A DNA stretch of 64,000 nt from Rotaria macrura (lineage: Eukaryota; Rotifera; Eurotatoria; Philodinida; Philodinidae), in the NCBI GenBank assembly GCA_900239685.1, contig OENT01000204.1, positions 22,275 through 86,274 on the forward strand. Direction: 5' to 3'. The notes beneath the pieces were generated by a model. It worked only from the letters and a program-made list of their open reading frames with translations. It was not told the DNA's origin and made no database searches. The translations under genes and the position numbers were made by a program. The stretch's first letter is position 1, and every line of letters begins with the position of its first letter. Positions 33,384 to 45,734 of this stretch are shown here, piece after piece.

Positions 33384-36300
33384 ATGGCAACATCGGATAA
33401 TACAGACGATATTAATTTACAAAATTTAAAAGTCGAAGAATCGACTACTGTCATGCCCGAAGCAGCAACTGGTGGTACAACCACGGATAAACCGGCTAAG
33501 ATAAAAAAGGAAAAGCCAAAACAAGAAAAGCCAAAACAAGAAAAACCTAAACAGGAAAAACAAAAACAGACAAAATCTCAGCCGACAGCAGAAGCACCTG
33601 CAGAAGAACTTGACTTCAATCGATCGCAAGAAGAAGTTAGTCAAGCTTTGGAACAATGGGCAAAAAAGCCCTCGACCATAAATAAACCGCAACCTGATGA
33701 GAAGATGTAAGATGCGACTCATATAATGTATAGATTGATACGTAGATCATGAGAAACACGATACAACATCGAAGATATAATTATCTCCTTTTGATTAGTA
33801 ATAACAGTTACATCGTTTTTCGCTTGCTGATTCCATATGATTTTCCTCGAATATCTTTTCTAATTTTTATCTTTGCTTCATAGAACGCCAAAGTCTGACG
33901 TTCGAAATGTTATGATCACAAGTGCTCTACCATATGTCAACAATGTACCTCATTTGGGTAATCTTATTGGATCTCTGTTGAGTGCTGATGTTTTTGCACG
34001 GTAAAAGTACACTGCATCCATATTGATGATTGTATTGTATACAATATAATTTTAGATATTGTCGCTTGAGAAATTATAATACGCTTTACATTTGTGGTAC
34101 TGATGAATATGGTACAGCTACGGAAACAAAAGCATTGGAAGAAAAATGTACACCACGAGAAATCTGCGACAAATACTACGATTTACATACAAAAATCTAT
34201 AAGTGGTTTCAATTGGACTTCGATTTTTTTGGACGCACATCAACTCAAAAACAAACTGAGTAAGATTTTTATCATACAAAACAAATTTTTCCTTCTCAAT
34301 CATTCATCGGATTGTTCATTATAGAATTGCTCAAGACATTTTCTGGAAATTACATAAACGAAATCTAATATTTAACAATAGCGTTGAACAATTGTATTGT
34401 GATACTTGTCAACGGTAAAAGCAACGTTGTCTTTTCAATTTTCAAAAGAAATGAATTGTGATCGTCCGCTTTTTTTATTGTCTGTTATATGTGTAGTTTT
34501 CTGGCAGATCGTTATGTAGCTGGTACATGTCCAGATCAAGCATGCAAATTTGTTGATGCTCGAGGTGATCAATGTGACAAATGTGGAAAATTAATTAATG
34601 CCATCGAACTTATTGAACCAAAATGTCAAATTTGCCGAAGTAAACCAGAGATTAGAAAATCGGAACATTTGTTTCTTGATTTACCAAACGTACGATAAGT
34701 TTTATAAAGACAAAAATATTTTGAAACTAGTATTCTAACTAGCAAGGCTATTCCTCTCAAATTTCTCCGGAGATAATGTTTGTATACTATTAAAATTCTT
34801 GTTTTTCAATTTTATTGACTCATAATTGTTTTTCGTATAACATGGATTCTACAGCAGTATGAAACTAACTGTTTATTACTCTTAAATAAGACTAGAAGAG
34901 AGCCTTACTTCTAAATATTCTAAACGATATAAGTCTATGACGATAAAAAGAAAACATTCATTTTAGTTATCACCTGATGTTCAAGCATGGTTTCAAAAAT
35001 CAAGTAAAACTGGTAATTGGACAAATACAGCAAGCACAATTACTGACGCTTGGCTTACTGAAGGTCTTAAACCACGTTGCATCACACGTGATTTGAAATG
35101 GGGAACACCAGTACCTTTAGAAGGTTATACAGATAAAGTAATGAGCCATTTATATTTATTTTCATCAAATTCATGATTTTTCTAAAAAAAGGTTTTCTAT
35201 GTATGGTTTGATGCACCTATTGGTTATATATCAATTACAGCAAACTATACTGACGAATGGGAGAAATGGTGGAAACAACCAGATAAAGTAAAATTATTAC
35301 TTATATGTGTATTTAGTAAAGGTAGTTGTAAATTATATTTTATTTTATTTTATTTTAGGTTGAATTATTTCAATTCATGGCTAAAGATAATGTTCCATTT
35401 CATTCAGTTATCTTTCCAGCATGTCTCTTAGGAACACAAGATAACTATACTGTTGTCAATAATCTTTCGGGCATAGGTTACTATATCAATTTTCGTTTTG
35501 ATTGAAACTCACTGCCGTTGGCTCATGATCGTTTGTGGTTTTTTTTGGTTTAGATTATCTTAATTATGAAGATGCAAAATTTTCTAAGAGTCGTGGTATT
35601 GGTGTATTTGGCGATCATGCTCAACATACAGAAATTCCTTCAGATATATGGAGATTTTATCTTTTATATGTTCGACCAGAAACACAAGTAAGGCAACGAT
35701 TATAATTAAAACAGACGATTTGAAAATCGATTCCTATAGGATAGTGTCTTTTCTTGGGCTGATTTAATGTCAAAAAACAATTCTGAACTATTGAATAATC
35801 TTGGCAATTTTATTAATCGGTACATACGTTCATTAATTTTCTGATAATGTCAATTTATTGAATTTAATTTTTAGAGGAATTGCTTTCTGTGAAAAGAATT
35901 TCGGTGGTCGAATTAGTGAGGTTACTCAACTGGAAGCACCACTAGATCAATTATTTGTTGCTCAAATTACATATGAATTAAATTGTTACTTGGAAGCCAT
36001 GGAAAAAACGAGGTTAATTCATAAATTCTCTTATCGTTCTATACGAAATTAGAGATTGATGTTTTAGACTTCGTGATGGTCTTAAATGTGTTTTACGTAT
36101 GTCTCGTTATGGTAATCAATATTTACAACTTAAACAACCATGGGCGAAAAACAAAGGTTCTGATGCTGATCGGTAAAGTATTGAATCATATTGTTTCATT
36201 AAAATCATGTTGAAAATTGTTTTAGACGAGATGCTGAAATAAGTATTGCTCTCGCATTAAATCTTGTTTATTTACTTTCGCTGGTCTTAAATCCATTTAT

Positions 36301-36487
36301 GCCAACAACATCGGATGAAATTCGACAACAACTTAATATACATGAATCCGTCTATGCATTAGACAATGCTTTTCGCTGTTATTTACCAGGTGGTCATACA
36401 ATTGCACAAGCTCGACCGTTGTTTAAACGTATTGAGCAAACGTTGGTAGATGAATATCGTTCACGTTTTGCTGGTCATCAAAAATGA
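33384..36487 (+). CDS. MARS1: cytosolic methionyl-tRNA synthetase
   Basis: Charges tRNA-Met with methionine. Thirteen exons: 33384-33706, 33884-34000, 34056-34259, 34325-34414, 34497-34689, 34967-35137, 35192-35287, 35359-35476, 35554-35687, 35740-35819, 35875-36012, 36068-36172, 36226-36487; together 677 codons with consistent phases. The HIGH-type motif is HLGN in [16 protein letters not shown] (exon 2); KMSKS is KFSKSRG (exon 9, about 35577). The connective peptide has Cys pairs for zinc (YCDTC, CPDQAC, CDKCG, CQIC). [14 protein letters not shown] and the anticodon-binding helical domain (NFINRGIAF, QPWAKNK) follow. The N-terminus is an unstructured Lys/Gln-rich tail with three KPKQE repeats instead of the GST-like domain of vertebrate enzymes, and there is no C-terminal WHEP domain. 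TTTTTAG lies four bases before the ATG, a likely trans-splice acceptor. It starts about 0.5 kb after ECT2. AATAAA at about 36543. Confidence 0.95.
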
Positions 36488-37895
36488 ATGTTGTCAAAAA
36501 CTCTCTTTCCTTTGTTATTGATGTTGTTCTGATTTAACTAAGGCAATAAAAAGAATTAATACACATCATCTAAGTTATTGATGTCGAAAAAAAACCTGAA
36601 TACGAACCATAACATTGAACAACATGAATGACGAGCGTCATTTAATTCTTAATTAAGATAGTAAAGAGAAACTTAAATTCATGATATGTCTCTTAACTTT
36701 AATTATTTTCCAAAGGAATATGAGGAAACCATTGATAAAATGTGTTTGAAAAGAGATAGACAGAAATCACATGCGTTTTTGAATCCATACTAGACATCGG
36801 GTTGACCAATATGTATTGATTATAATCACAACAGTCAAGCCGATCATTGTAGAAAGACTCTCCTTTCTTAGTCGAAGAACTTCTTGAAGAATATATACGC
36901 GAGACGTAATAGAAAAGTTCCATTCAATTAATGAATCTTTCAAAAGCTGATGTAACAATTTTAATTGTTTGACCTACACAATCATATCTCTAGCTTTCAG
37001 ATTTTTCAATGAAAAATCCTAGCTAGTTGTATTCAACATTATATCTAGGCCATTAAAATTCTCAAAAGTACGTTAAATTTTTGAAGAATATTTTGACTTA
37101 AAAGTTGTAAAATCCGATGAGGCACAAGAGAAGACTCTGAAATTTTTGTTTGACTAAAGTCTGAATGGAAAGAAGTTAAGTCAATAGAAATGATAGAAAA
37201 ATAATCAATGATCAAATCACCTGATAAAAGCCAAAAACAACTCAAAAACAGATTAATATTTTTTCATTGATATTGTGAATAGATATTGTATTGTTTATAT
37301 TGCTTTTTTATTTATTGAACACATGGCAAGAGAAGTAAACATGAAATAGTGAATTCTCTATTGAAATGAAACGATAACCCTTATAAAGCAAAATTGAAAC
37401 ATTTGTCGAAACTAGTGTTGACCACGATTGTCCCTCTCCTATCAAATTCAGACGCTGAAAATTTAAATTTCACTTGTTTTATGCACACATTTTGAAGAAA
37501 GCATTATGGTAAAACAGAACTGAATTGAACCAGTCGAATCGCTCATATATTCCACGCAAGACATTTTATTATCATTTTTGCCATGAATTAGTGTGGGTAT
37601 GCTTGTGTTCGTGAGTTGGGATACCATTTGTTTTCGCCGCATGGTTTGTCGTAGATGGGTGAAACATTAAGATTATAAAAATTCTCTTCACTGATACTCG
37701 GATTTTAGAGAGCTTTTAAAATAATCTTGTATCGAATATCAACACTTAAAAGAATTTATTCGTATATGATAAAGTGAAAATCATGCATATACTGATTAAA
37801 ATAATCGGATCTCGTCACACTATATATATAGATCTTAGCGCATATGCAAATGACTTAGCTTATAATTTTTGATTCATAGAGAAAATTTTTTAAAA
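36488..37895. other. intergenic, nothing recognised
   Basis: AT-rich. The 60-75-codon minus frames here have no domain features. The 3' portion presumably includes the promoter of the gene at 37896; a TATATATATAG run is at about 37823. Confidence 0.45.
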
Positions 37896-40508
37896 ATGAG
37901 GAGATGCAGTTGTTTATTAGCGAGTTTCATGCTCTGGACTGTAATATCAAGAGTCGTTATATGTAATTTAACTACATCGCCAATTCCCATAACATGCCCT
38001 AGTACACAAAAACCCTGTGGAAACCAGTTTTGTTATGATACGGCTACACAGTTCTGTAGCGAGACAGGTTCCGTCGTAACATGTATCAAGGCCTGTGGCC
38101 GTCAGTGCTACAATTCAGAGAATCAAGTCTGCATCAATGGTACTCTCTGCTCTATTGGTCAAGATTTGTGTGAAATGAAATATGACAATAGTAATGGCAA
38201 GCCTATTGTACCATCACAAATACGTTGCTACTCTCCCTATTCTCAAAGATGCTTAAATAATATGCTATGTGTTCACATAGATCGCATATGTAATGGAAAA
38301 TGTATATTAAATTCAGGGTCTCAATATCAATACACAATATGTGCGAATGATAATGTGACATTGTGTAGTGTTCCTAAACCATTCAATACTTATAAAAAAA
38401 ATCAGATACAAGTATGCAATGGTACATGCTACGATACAGGTATGGGCATGAAGCACTGTGTTAATGGAACAGTTCAGTGTATTTCAAATTGCTCGAATGT
38501 TTGTTATAATGCGAGTATACATGTCTGTATCAATGGAACCATTTGTAACTTAGGAGAAAATGCTTGTATAACTAATTATAGTTCTTCTAACGGCTACCCT
38601 CTTACATCAGCTCGAGCCGAATGTTACAATCCATTCATTCAGAAATGTATAAACGATGCACTCTGTTCTAATACGCGCATTTGTAACGGACAGTGTATAA
38701 CCGGTTATAGTGCACCAAATCAAGTATGTGCCAATGATAACCGTACTGTTTGCAATACTACAAAGTCCTCTAATAGTTATGAACAGTATCAGATACATTT
38801 ATGCAATGGTAGTTGTTATGATACAGCACTCCAGCAATGTGCTAATGGAGTTGTTTCATGTATTGATGACTCATGTAAAAATGAATGCTATAACTCATCG
38901 AGTCATGTTTGTATCAACAATAAACTTTGTTCAATCGGTCAAGATCTATGTGAAGTTAAGTACAATATTTATGGAAATCCTGTTGAACCTTCTCAATTTC
39001 AATGCTACAGTCAATACAATCAAAGATGCTTAAATCATACAATTTGTTATGAAAAAAATCGTGTATGTAATGGTCAGTGTATACCATATTCTTCAGGGTA
39101 CCAACAACAAGTATGTGCAAGTGATAACGTGACATTGTGTCAAGTGTCAGGACATTACAATAACTATCAATCAAATCAAATTCAGGTATGCAATAGCTCT
39201 TGTTTCGATAGTGGATATCCACCACTTCGGCAATGCATCGATGGCAACGTAAAATGCATTTCAAACTGCTCTAATCAATGTTACTATACCAATCAAAACA
39301 TATGTATTGATGGTGTTCTCTGTCCAATAGGGTATGGTATTTGTGAACAAGGATCTCAAAGAAATTGCTATGATCAGGTATCTTACAAATGTTTAAACGG
39401 TACGATTTGTGCTAATGATCGTATATGTGACGGGCAATGTATAAGCAGCACCTATCAGATATGCGCGAGTGACAAGCATACAATTTGTAATCTTACAAAG
39501 CCATACTACCAGTATCAATCAACTCAGATACAAGTTTGCTTGGGGATCTGTTTTGATTCAGCCATTGAACAGTGTTCTGGTAATCATGTCGTTCCCTGTA
39601 TTCATGATCCTGCTACACAGTTATGTGTACCTCAAAACGTGAACTCATCGACAATGACGACGAACCTTACCTCAGTCTTCGACATCAGTAACACTTCTAT
39701 TTTACCATTTAATCCTTCTTCCACGATTTCTACTAATACCAACACCGACAACTCTCTTGTTGCAGTTATAGACTCTACACTACTTTTAACTAGTACTACA
39801 TCTTCGACATTGACAAGCTCAATGATACTTTCCAGTGATAACAGCACTATTTCATCAACGTTGTCAACTCATACAATAACTCTAACAAATCCTTCCTTAG
39901 AATTAACTTTAAACGATGAAATAACTACCGATACTAAATTTCATCCAACATCTGCAAACTCTATATCCCTTCCCACCGATTCCAGTTCGTCTTCGACCAC
40001 AGCAATCAATGTACCAACATCCACTAGTACACGACTGCCTTTGATAACGCCGAGTTCAGCGTTGCTTTCAAGTATTACTATCAGTTCATCATCTACGGTA
40101 ACAAGTAGCGCATTGACTACTAGCTCTACTATAAACTCTAGTTCAGCGTCCAGTTCTGCATCCGATGTGTCCAGCAGTAGCACTTCTTCGATAGTATCGA
40201 TGCCTCAATCAACGACACTGTCATCTACTGTTATACTCCCATCCTCAAACAGCTGTTGTGCACTTAATCAATGTACAACAAATGCTGACTGCTGTGTTCC
40301 TAGCGTTGAATGTCAATGTTACCGTCACAATACGAAGTCTGGCTATGGCTCATGTCTAAATCCTTTTATAAAACCAATATGTTCTGAAGGATGTCCACAA
40401 AACGTCTGTTTATCTGACTTAGATTGTTGTAAGTGTCAATGTGCGAGTGTTACGATTATGAATGCCGATGGAACTATTACCTCAAAAAAGCTATGTGTGA
40501 CACGTTAG
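37896..40508 (+). CDS. secreted cysteine-repeat protein with Ser/Thr-rich stalk
   Basis: Single exon, 870 codons from the ATG at 37896, chosen because it opens a signal peptide (MRRCSCLLASFMLWTVISRV) and follows an AAAA context; the upstream open frame has no ATG. Residues about 35-575 hold about four copies of a repeat of roughly 115-120 residues. Each unit contains CNGxCYD, a short CxxxCxxxCYN motif, VCINGTxC, a CYxxxxQxCLN block, RxCNGQC and CANDNxTxC. Many NxS/T sites suggest glycosylation. About residues 585-785 are almost entirely Ser/Thr with some Pro, mucin-like. The last 80 residues are a separate Cys-rich domain (SCCALNQCTTNADCC ... CLSDLDCCKC). There is no transmembrane helix or obvious GPI signal, so it is probably an extracellular or matrix protein. 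The family is not recognised. Confidence 0.8.
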   Translation: MRRCSCLLASFMLWTVISRVVICNLTTSPIPITCPSTQKPCGNQFCYDTATQFCSETGSVVTCIKACGRQCYNSENQVCINGTLCSIGQDLCEMKYDNSNGKPIVPSQIRCYSPYSQRCLNNMLCVHIDRICNGKCILNSGSQYQYTICANDNVTLCSVPKPFNTYKKNQIQVCNGTCYDTGMGMKHCVNGTVQCISNCSNVCYNASIHVCINGTICNLGENACITNYSSSNGYPLTSARAECYNPFIQKCINDALCSNTRICNGQCITGYSAPNQVCANDNRTVCNTTKSSNSYEQYQIHLCNGSCYDTALQQCANGVVSCIDDSCKNECYNSSSHVCINNKLCSIGQDLCEVKYNIYGNPVEPSQFQCYSQYNQRCLNHTICYEKNRVCNGQCIPYSSGYQQQVCASDNVTLCQVSGHYNNYQSNQIQVCNSSCFDSGYPPLRQCIDGNVKCISNCSNQCYYTNQNICIDGVLCPIGYGICEQGSQRNCYDQVSYKCLNGTICANDRICDGQCISSTYQICASDKHTICNLTKPYYQYQSTQIQVCLGICFDSAIEQCSGNHVVPCIHDPATQLCVPQNVNSSTMTTNLTSVFDISNTSILPFNPSSTISTNTNTDNSLVAVIDSTLLLTSTTSSTLTSSMILSSDNSTISSTLSTHTITLTNPSLELTLNDEITTDTKFHPTSANSISLPTDSSSSSTTAINVPTSTSTRLPLITPSSALLSSITISSSSTVTSSALTTSSTINSSSASSSASDVSSSSTSSIVSMPQSTTLSSTVILPSSNSCCALNQCTTNADCCVPSVECQCYRHNTKSGYGSCLNPFIKPICSEGCPQNVCLSDLDCCKCQCASVTIMNADGTITSKKLCVTR

Positions 40509-41949
40509 ATATTGAAGAACATATCTGCGGAATTCGATTTCCAGATTTAAAAAACTAGTGAATTATCATTTTCATCTTAGCTTTTTACTTTCTCATCACT
40601 TTTTCTTGTATCGTTTTTAATGAATTCTAAGTTAATTTCATATGACTTGTTCCATCGTGTGTGCTTCTTTTCAATGAAGTTTTTATGAAAACAAGTAACG
40701 AGTGACATATACCGCTAACCCTCAACTGATAGGAGAGAACAACGTCGAACATTTGATATCAGAATAAGGAAATCTAGGAAGGGTATGGGTGTGTCGGTGT
40801 AGGGTACCTGTACGATTAAGGAAAAATAAAAATCTATACGCACACCACCGTAATTTATTTGCTCTTATTTTCGTTTTAATATGATTAGGTGTTACATATT
40901 CTCTAATGCTAACTCGTGCTCATAGATATGCTATTTCTTTAGTGACATTGAATTCTTGACTGTGGCTTCAAAATAATAATTGAATGATTATTTTGTGAGT
41001 GCAACTTTTTAATATTTATGAATTCTAGGCACTTGAATGGCATTGTTCCTTTTTGTTGACCAAAATCAAATAGAACAACAAAATCAAAGTATATCATTGT
41101 TTCACGAAAAAAAAATTCTTATAATATTGAAAGGAAAAATTCACTTTCTGTTAAAATTTTATCGAATAGTTGAAAAAGTTACTCAGGATAAACCGTACGA
41201 AACACTTTTTACTTACCAAGGATATTAAATTCAAAGACTATTCCATTTTTATCGGGTCTATCGGATCTGTTTTAAAGAAGAAGGAGCCTATACCATTCTT
41301 CTCCAGCTTCATTATTTGAAATATTGAGGAATAGATCGATGACATTTTTAAGTAACAAAGAAAATAAAATCATAGTTTCATGAAGAGATCTCTTTAATTA
41401 ACACAACATTGAAAATTTCAGATTAATAACTGGTGAATTCGTTTAGTATACAGATTGACAATAGAGATCGTAATTTACAAATCTCCTTCATGAATGCCTC
41501 TGATTGAGTGAATGCTACCCACACTACGAGTATTTATGAAAAGTTGATGAATGGTACGTTTATGATGACGATTATGAGCCAATTGCTTTAATGGATATTA
41601 TTCCAATCGCGAAAAGATACTTACGGATCTGACTCAACAAAAAACGGCACGGTTGGGTGTATATGACAAGATCAGAGAGAATGGTACTCCAACAATACAT
41701 ATGAATATTCATAATGCATTCCGTCTGTTTTCTTCTCAATTAATTTGATCAAAGAGTAATTTTTCGAATATTTTATCAAAACTTTTACTTTTGTGTTTAG
41801 ACCAAAATAGTCAGGTAGATTCATACTGGAAACTGGTGACACGACAGTTAAGCCTGATTTAAAGAACAACTAAAAAAAGCACAAGAAATTAACTTGACTT
41901 AGTCGAGCTAACATTGATATCAAAAATTGAACAGAGCGCTTACTCTCTT
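40509..41949. other. intergenic, no supported gene
   Basis: Contains a 63-codon frame at 41037 (Lys/Ile/Leu-rich) and scattered short frames. None has a domain, splice pattern or signal peptide that supports a gene. Confidence 0.4.
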
Positions 41950-43053
41950 AAAATATAACTGTCTTGGTATCAGATAAAATGACTAAACTAGTAGTCTTAA
42001 TTGTTCATCCAACAGCTTGAATTTCGGTCGCTTTTTGAATTTAGCAACCCTAACTTGCAACTGTTCTGCCATTATCGAATTCGCGTGCTACTCGATTTCG
42101 AGTGTGAAAGATTCATAGATTGATAGGTTTTCTAGTGCTGGACGCTAAACAAAATTTATGAGCCATTTTATCGTTACAATAGATCAGGGATCACACTATT
42201 TGAATAGCTCTGTGCCGACATTCTGATGAATTGTTCGTTCGAAGTAGTTTATGCTTCAATCTCGAAAAACAATTTCACGTTGAATTTGAAAAGCGAGAAG
42301 CACAATGTCGATTTTTTCGAAATGGACGGTCGAAAAAATTATCCTCGAAATAGTTGACAAATTTTAAGTTAGAAGATATTTACGAATACTTGTTCATTTC
42401 TGTAAAGATAGTCGTGTTATTCATAGACGAGAGTATCAAGGAATAATTCACAACATGAGAAGTGGCAGGTTTAAACGCATTTTCAAACTTCATCTACGCA
42501 CATGGGTAGATGCTGATTCTGTATCTTGTCGTATACATCAATGAAGGCTCAACTATCGAGAGCTCAACTGACGGTACACCCTATAAACGAATCTTTCTCT
42601 TGAATGAATCTAATGATAAATTATGTCACTGGTGTGAACATCAGTTTTTTTCATGAAAATCTCTACACATATTCTGTTTCGATGATCTACAGTTCAATTA
42701 TTCTATTTTTCACCTGATTGATCTAATAGAACTATTTAAATTAATGGAAGAAAACCGCTCAAAATTACATGATTGAAAATTTAACGCAAACGGGACGAGT
42801 TTTTTTCCTTTACCAATACGCACATCCACGTTGTTCCATCGTTTATTTTTTTCAGAACATTGAACTCATGAAAGTTCTTCTCAAATTTTGTATACATCAA
42901 AATCGTATGGAAAATATTTCCGAATCATATCATCTTTCTCAAGTACAATTCGATGTCGAAAAAGAACAGAAAGAGGTTATCATGACAATGAACATGTTTG
43001 ACTTGGTACGACAACAAATAAATATCATGCTTGAAAACAATTATTCGTCTTGA
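41950..43053 (+). pseudogene. possible decayed gene, unrecognised
   Basis: Protein-like stretches appear in changing frames along the + strand with stops between them: LEFRSLFEFSNPNLQLFCHY and YRYNRSGITLFE near 42020-42200, FNLEKQFHVEFEKREAQCRF near 42255-42310, FKRIFKLHLRTWVDADSVSC near 42470, and finally an open 94-codon frame to 43053 with VQFDVEKEQKEVIMTMNMF. I cannot name a family. The alternative is chance open frames in AT-rich DNA. Confidence 0.3.
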
Positions 43054-43377
43054 ATTTTCCCAGCATCGTGTGAAAGACACATGTAATCCGTATGAATAAA
43101 GAAAAACGAATGAATATCATAGCCATCTTCATTGTTTTAACAAAGCATAACGTCGTCTCCGATTCAAAAGATTACCAATCATGTATACATTTTTCGGTCA
43201 ATTTTTATACAATCAATGCATAATAGTTGATAACTTAAAATGGAAGATCAGATTCGTTTGAATCAGTATACTTTCAACAACTTAGCTAGGCCATCCATAG
43301 CGGCCAACACTCGAACTCAGAGAATACCAGATATCTTTATATTTCTTGCTAGAATAGACAAAGTTGCGTATACTGAT

Positions 43378-43501
43378 CAGAGATTCGACACTAGTCGAGT
43401 TTAGTCGTCTCACCTCTCCACGAGGCGAGGCGGCAATGAGCAACTCGGCAGCGTGGAGAGCCGGTGACGAGTCGCATTTTTGATTGACTCGTGGATCTCT
43501 T
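43378..43501. mobile_element. short deletion derivative of the hAT-like element
   Basis: Starts CAGAGATTC and ends GTGGATCTCT. The 3' 100 bp match the right end of the 1602-3078 element: GAGGCGAGGCGGCAATGAGC, AACTCGGCAGC, GGTGACGAGTCGC, TTTTTGATTGAC. No clear target duplication is visible. Confidence 0.65.
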
Positions 43502-45227
43502 CTTTAGTAGTATATTCGATGAATTCTTTGTCTTTATGAGCATCTACAAGTAATTCAAAGGTGAATACGTATATGTTTTTCTGATTTTGAGCTTTATTAT
43601 TTTTATTCTTTTGTTCTTTTTTTTATAATGAAATTCTCTTCGAGAAACACAAAGATATGTTTTACTATCGATCACATACTGTAGCATATTCTGTTAAGAT
43701 GACCATTATGAATAACTTCGAATTCGGAATTCATGCAAGTTCGGCTACATCAGAGAGTAGTTTTAGCTCATCAGTCGAATATTCTAAATGAATGATGTCG
43801 TGCTTTTTGCTTTGTAATTAAAACTAACTGCATAAAATTAAATAATATTTTAATATAAAAGTTTGACTTTTTCTCAATTATGAAAAACTATAGGTCAGAG
43901 CATGTTACAGATGGCAAAAATCTTGTAACCTGCAGCTCTCTAGTCTTGATCAAATTTAGGCCACCACTGTCACACTGCTCGTTAATTCAAAAAATTATAA
44001 TCCAAATCCCCATAAGTTTGAAAGTCATAGTTCTGCTATCGGCTGTAATTTGATTTGTTGCTTAGAACATGAATCTATAGTCTGTTCTCTGTTACCATAC
44101 AATTATCAATGTCAAGAGTCAAATTTATTATTTGAATACGCGAATTATGTCTTGAAAATTCCCGTCCTTTTTTATCGAATATTCAGGCTGAACGGATACT
44201 TCAATGAGTTTTGTAAATCTTTTCTTTTAATTATTCTAACCGTTGATGATTACTAAGTGTGGTTATATTCATAGCAACGCCGTCAGATCGTGTTTTCTAT
44301 TTGATATTGATCATCCTCATCGTAATTTCCTCTTGTTTCTCTTATCCTTGAATATCTTGTCATCAATACTTATTCGGATGTGAATGGTTAATAATAACAA
44401 TGAATACGAAAAGTAGAAATATACAGATGATTTCATTTTTTTTACCAACGGCGATCGTTGTGTTTATTTACATTGGATCGAATTTCTTCATCGAACCTTT
44501 TTTCAACACTTGCCTTTATTCAGGACGTTAGCATACTGATTCCCAACAGAATTAGAAAAAAAACCATGCTAATGATTGAAGGAGTCATAAAACACGAAGA
44601 ATCGCATGTTATCACATTCAGAATAGTCCACAAGAAATCAACTGATAAATTTGTTCCTGTATATCCGCCTATACCGTCATACATATGTATATGTAGACGG
44701 ATCAACATTAGGACAAAATGAAAAAGAAAATATAGTATTAAATAAAAAACAGTTCTTCTTGAAAGATATTAATTACGACATCAGTGAAAACATTTAAGAA
44801 TATCAACGGGGAATGTACAGCATTCGTTTTTACTGTTAAATCACATATGATGAGATAGAAAGTCGTTTAAGATGATTTGTTTCAAATAAACATTCAAATA
44901 TTGCTTCCATCAACTGCAGCAAACTAATACTCAACGAAGGAATACAAGTCAACTAAATTTATTTTGATAAACATATTCATGCTGTTAGATAGCTGAAACC
45001 TTTCATTAATCACTTCAAAGACGCCCTATTAATGCGATGGATCATTTTTTTGTATTCAATGAACTTTTATAATTGTTTAAAAAATCTGTTTATCAGCAAA
45101 TAAAACTTTCACACATCAACTAAATATGTCTACAAGGAGAATTTCCTTCGTTATCTAAAAGATGAGAAAGAGTCCTATTAATGGATTAGGTAATATAATG
45201 TTAAACTAACAAAATAAGGACGACACA
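43502..45227. other. intergenic, no supported gene
   Basis: Short frames near 44050 and 44458 include hydrophobic segments but no recognisable domain. I see nothing else. Confidence 0.4.
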
Positions 45228-45734
45228 TTATGAATTATGATGACTGAGTCCAAATATCATAGCACCAAAACTAGCAACCGAACCAATGGTTCGAACTAGA
45301 TGGAGTAAATTCCATTTTTCGAGTAATTCTTGTTTTGTATTGTTATCAATTTGACTTTCATTTCCCGAGTTCAAACGAGCATTATCTGCAAGGATACGAT
45401 TATTCGTTGGAAGCATAAAAATAACTGTATACGGAATCAAGCCAATAAACATTGATCCAGCAACAAGCCATAAATTTCGTTGTGATGGTGCGCCAGTAAT
45501 TCGTAAACCATGTATGATACCAGATACACCGGCTACTGAAGTGAATATAATTTGTGAGAGAGCTGCTCGTTTATACATATGCGGGAAAAATCGCCAATGT
45601 TCGTCGAGACCAAGTGCACGCATAGCTGGTACTTCGCCAATGTTCACGTATAGAGCAGTACCTGCAAAAAGACCTCCAGTGAACACTGCTACTTTATCCA
45701 GATGATTAAGAACAGACGAAGATCCAGCTGACAT
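45228..45734 (-). CDS. DUF1772-like four-helix membrane protein, copy 1
   Basis: Single exon, 168 codons, ATG at 45734. Four hydrophobic segments are visible: VAVFTGGLFAGTALYVNI, IIFTSVAGVSGIIHG, LWLVAGSMFIGLIPYTVIF and IGSVASFGAMIFGL. The pattern AGxALYxxxxEVPA near the N-terminus, WRFFPHMYKRAALSQ, and a TNxRILADN-type loop resemble the DUF1772 (PF08592) family, which includes fungal anthrone-oxygenase-like proteins; many animal and bacterial members have no known function. It is the downstream member of a tandem pair. Product is probably an integral membrane protein; no reaction is claimed. Confidence 0.7.
   Translation of the reverse strand: MSAGSSSVLNHLDKVAVFTGGLFAGTALYVNIGEVPAMRALGLDEHWRFFPHMYKRAALSQIIFTSVAGVSGIIHGLRITGAPSQRNLWLVAGSMFIGLIPYTVIFMLPTNNRILADNARLNSGNESQIDNNTKQELLEKWNLLHLVRTIGSVASFGAMIFGLSHHNS

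Noticed and set aside
33426-33722. Phe/Leu/Cys-rich minus frame of 98 codons
   Set aside because: Antisense of the Lys/Gln-rich MARS1 N-terminus; composition is the mirror of AAA/CAA codons.
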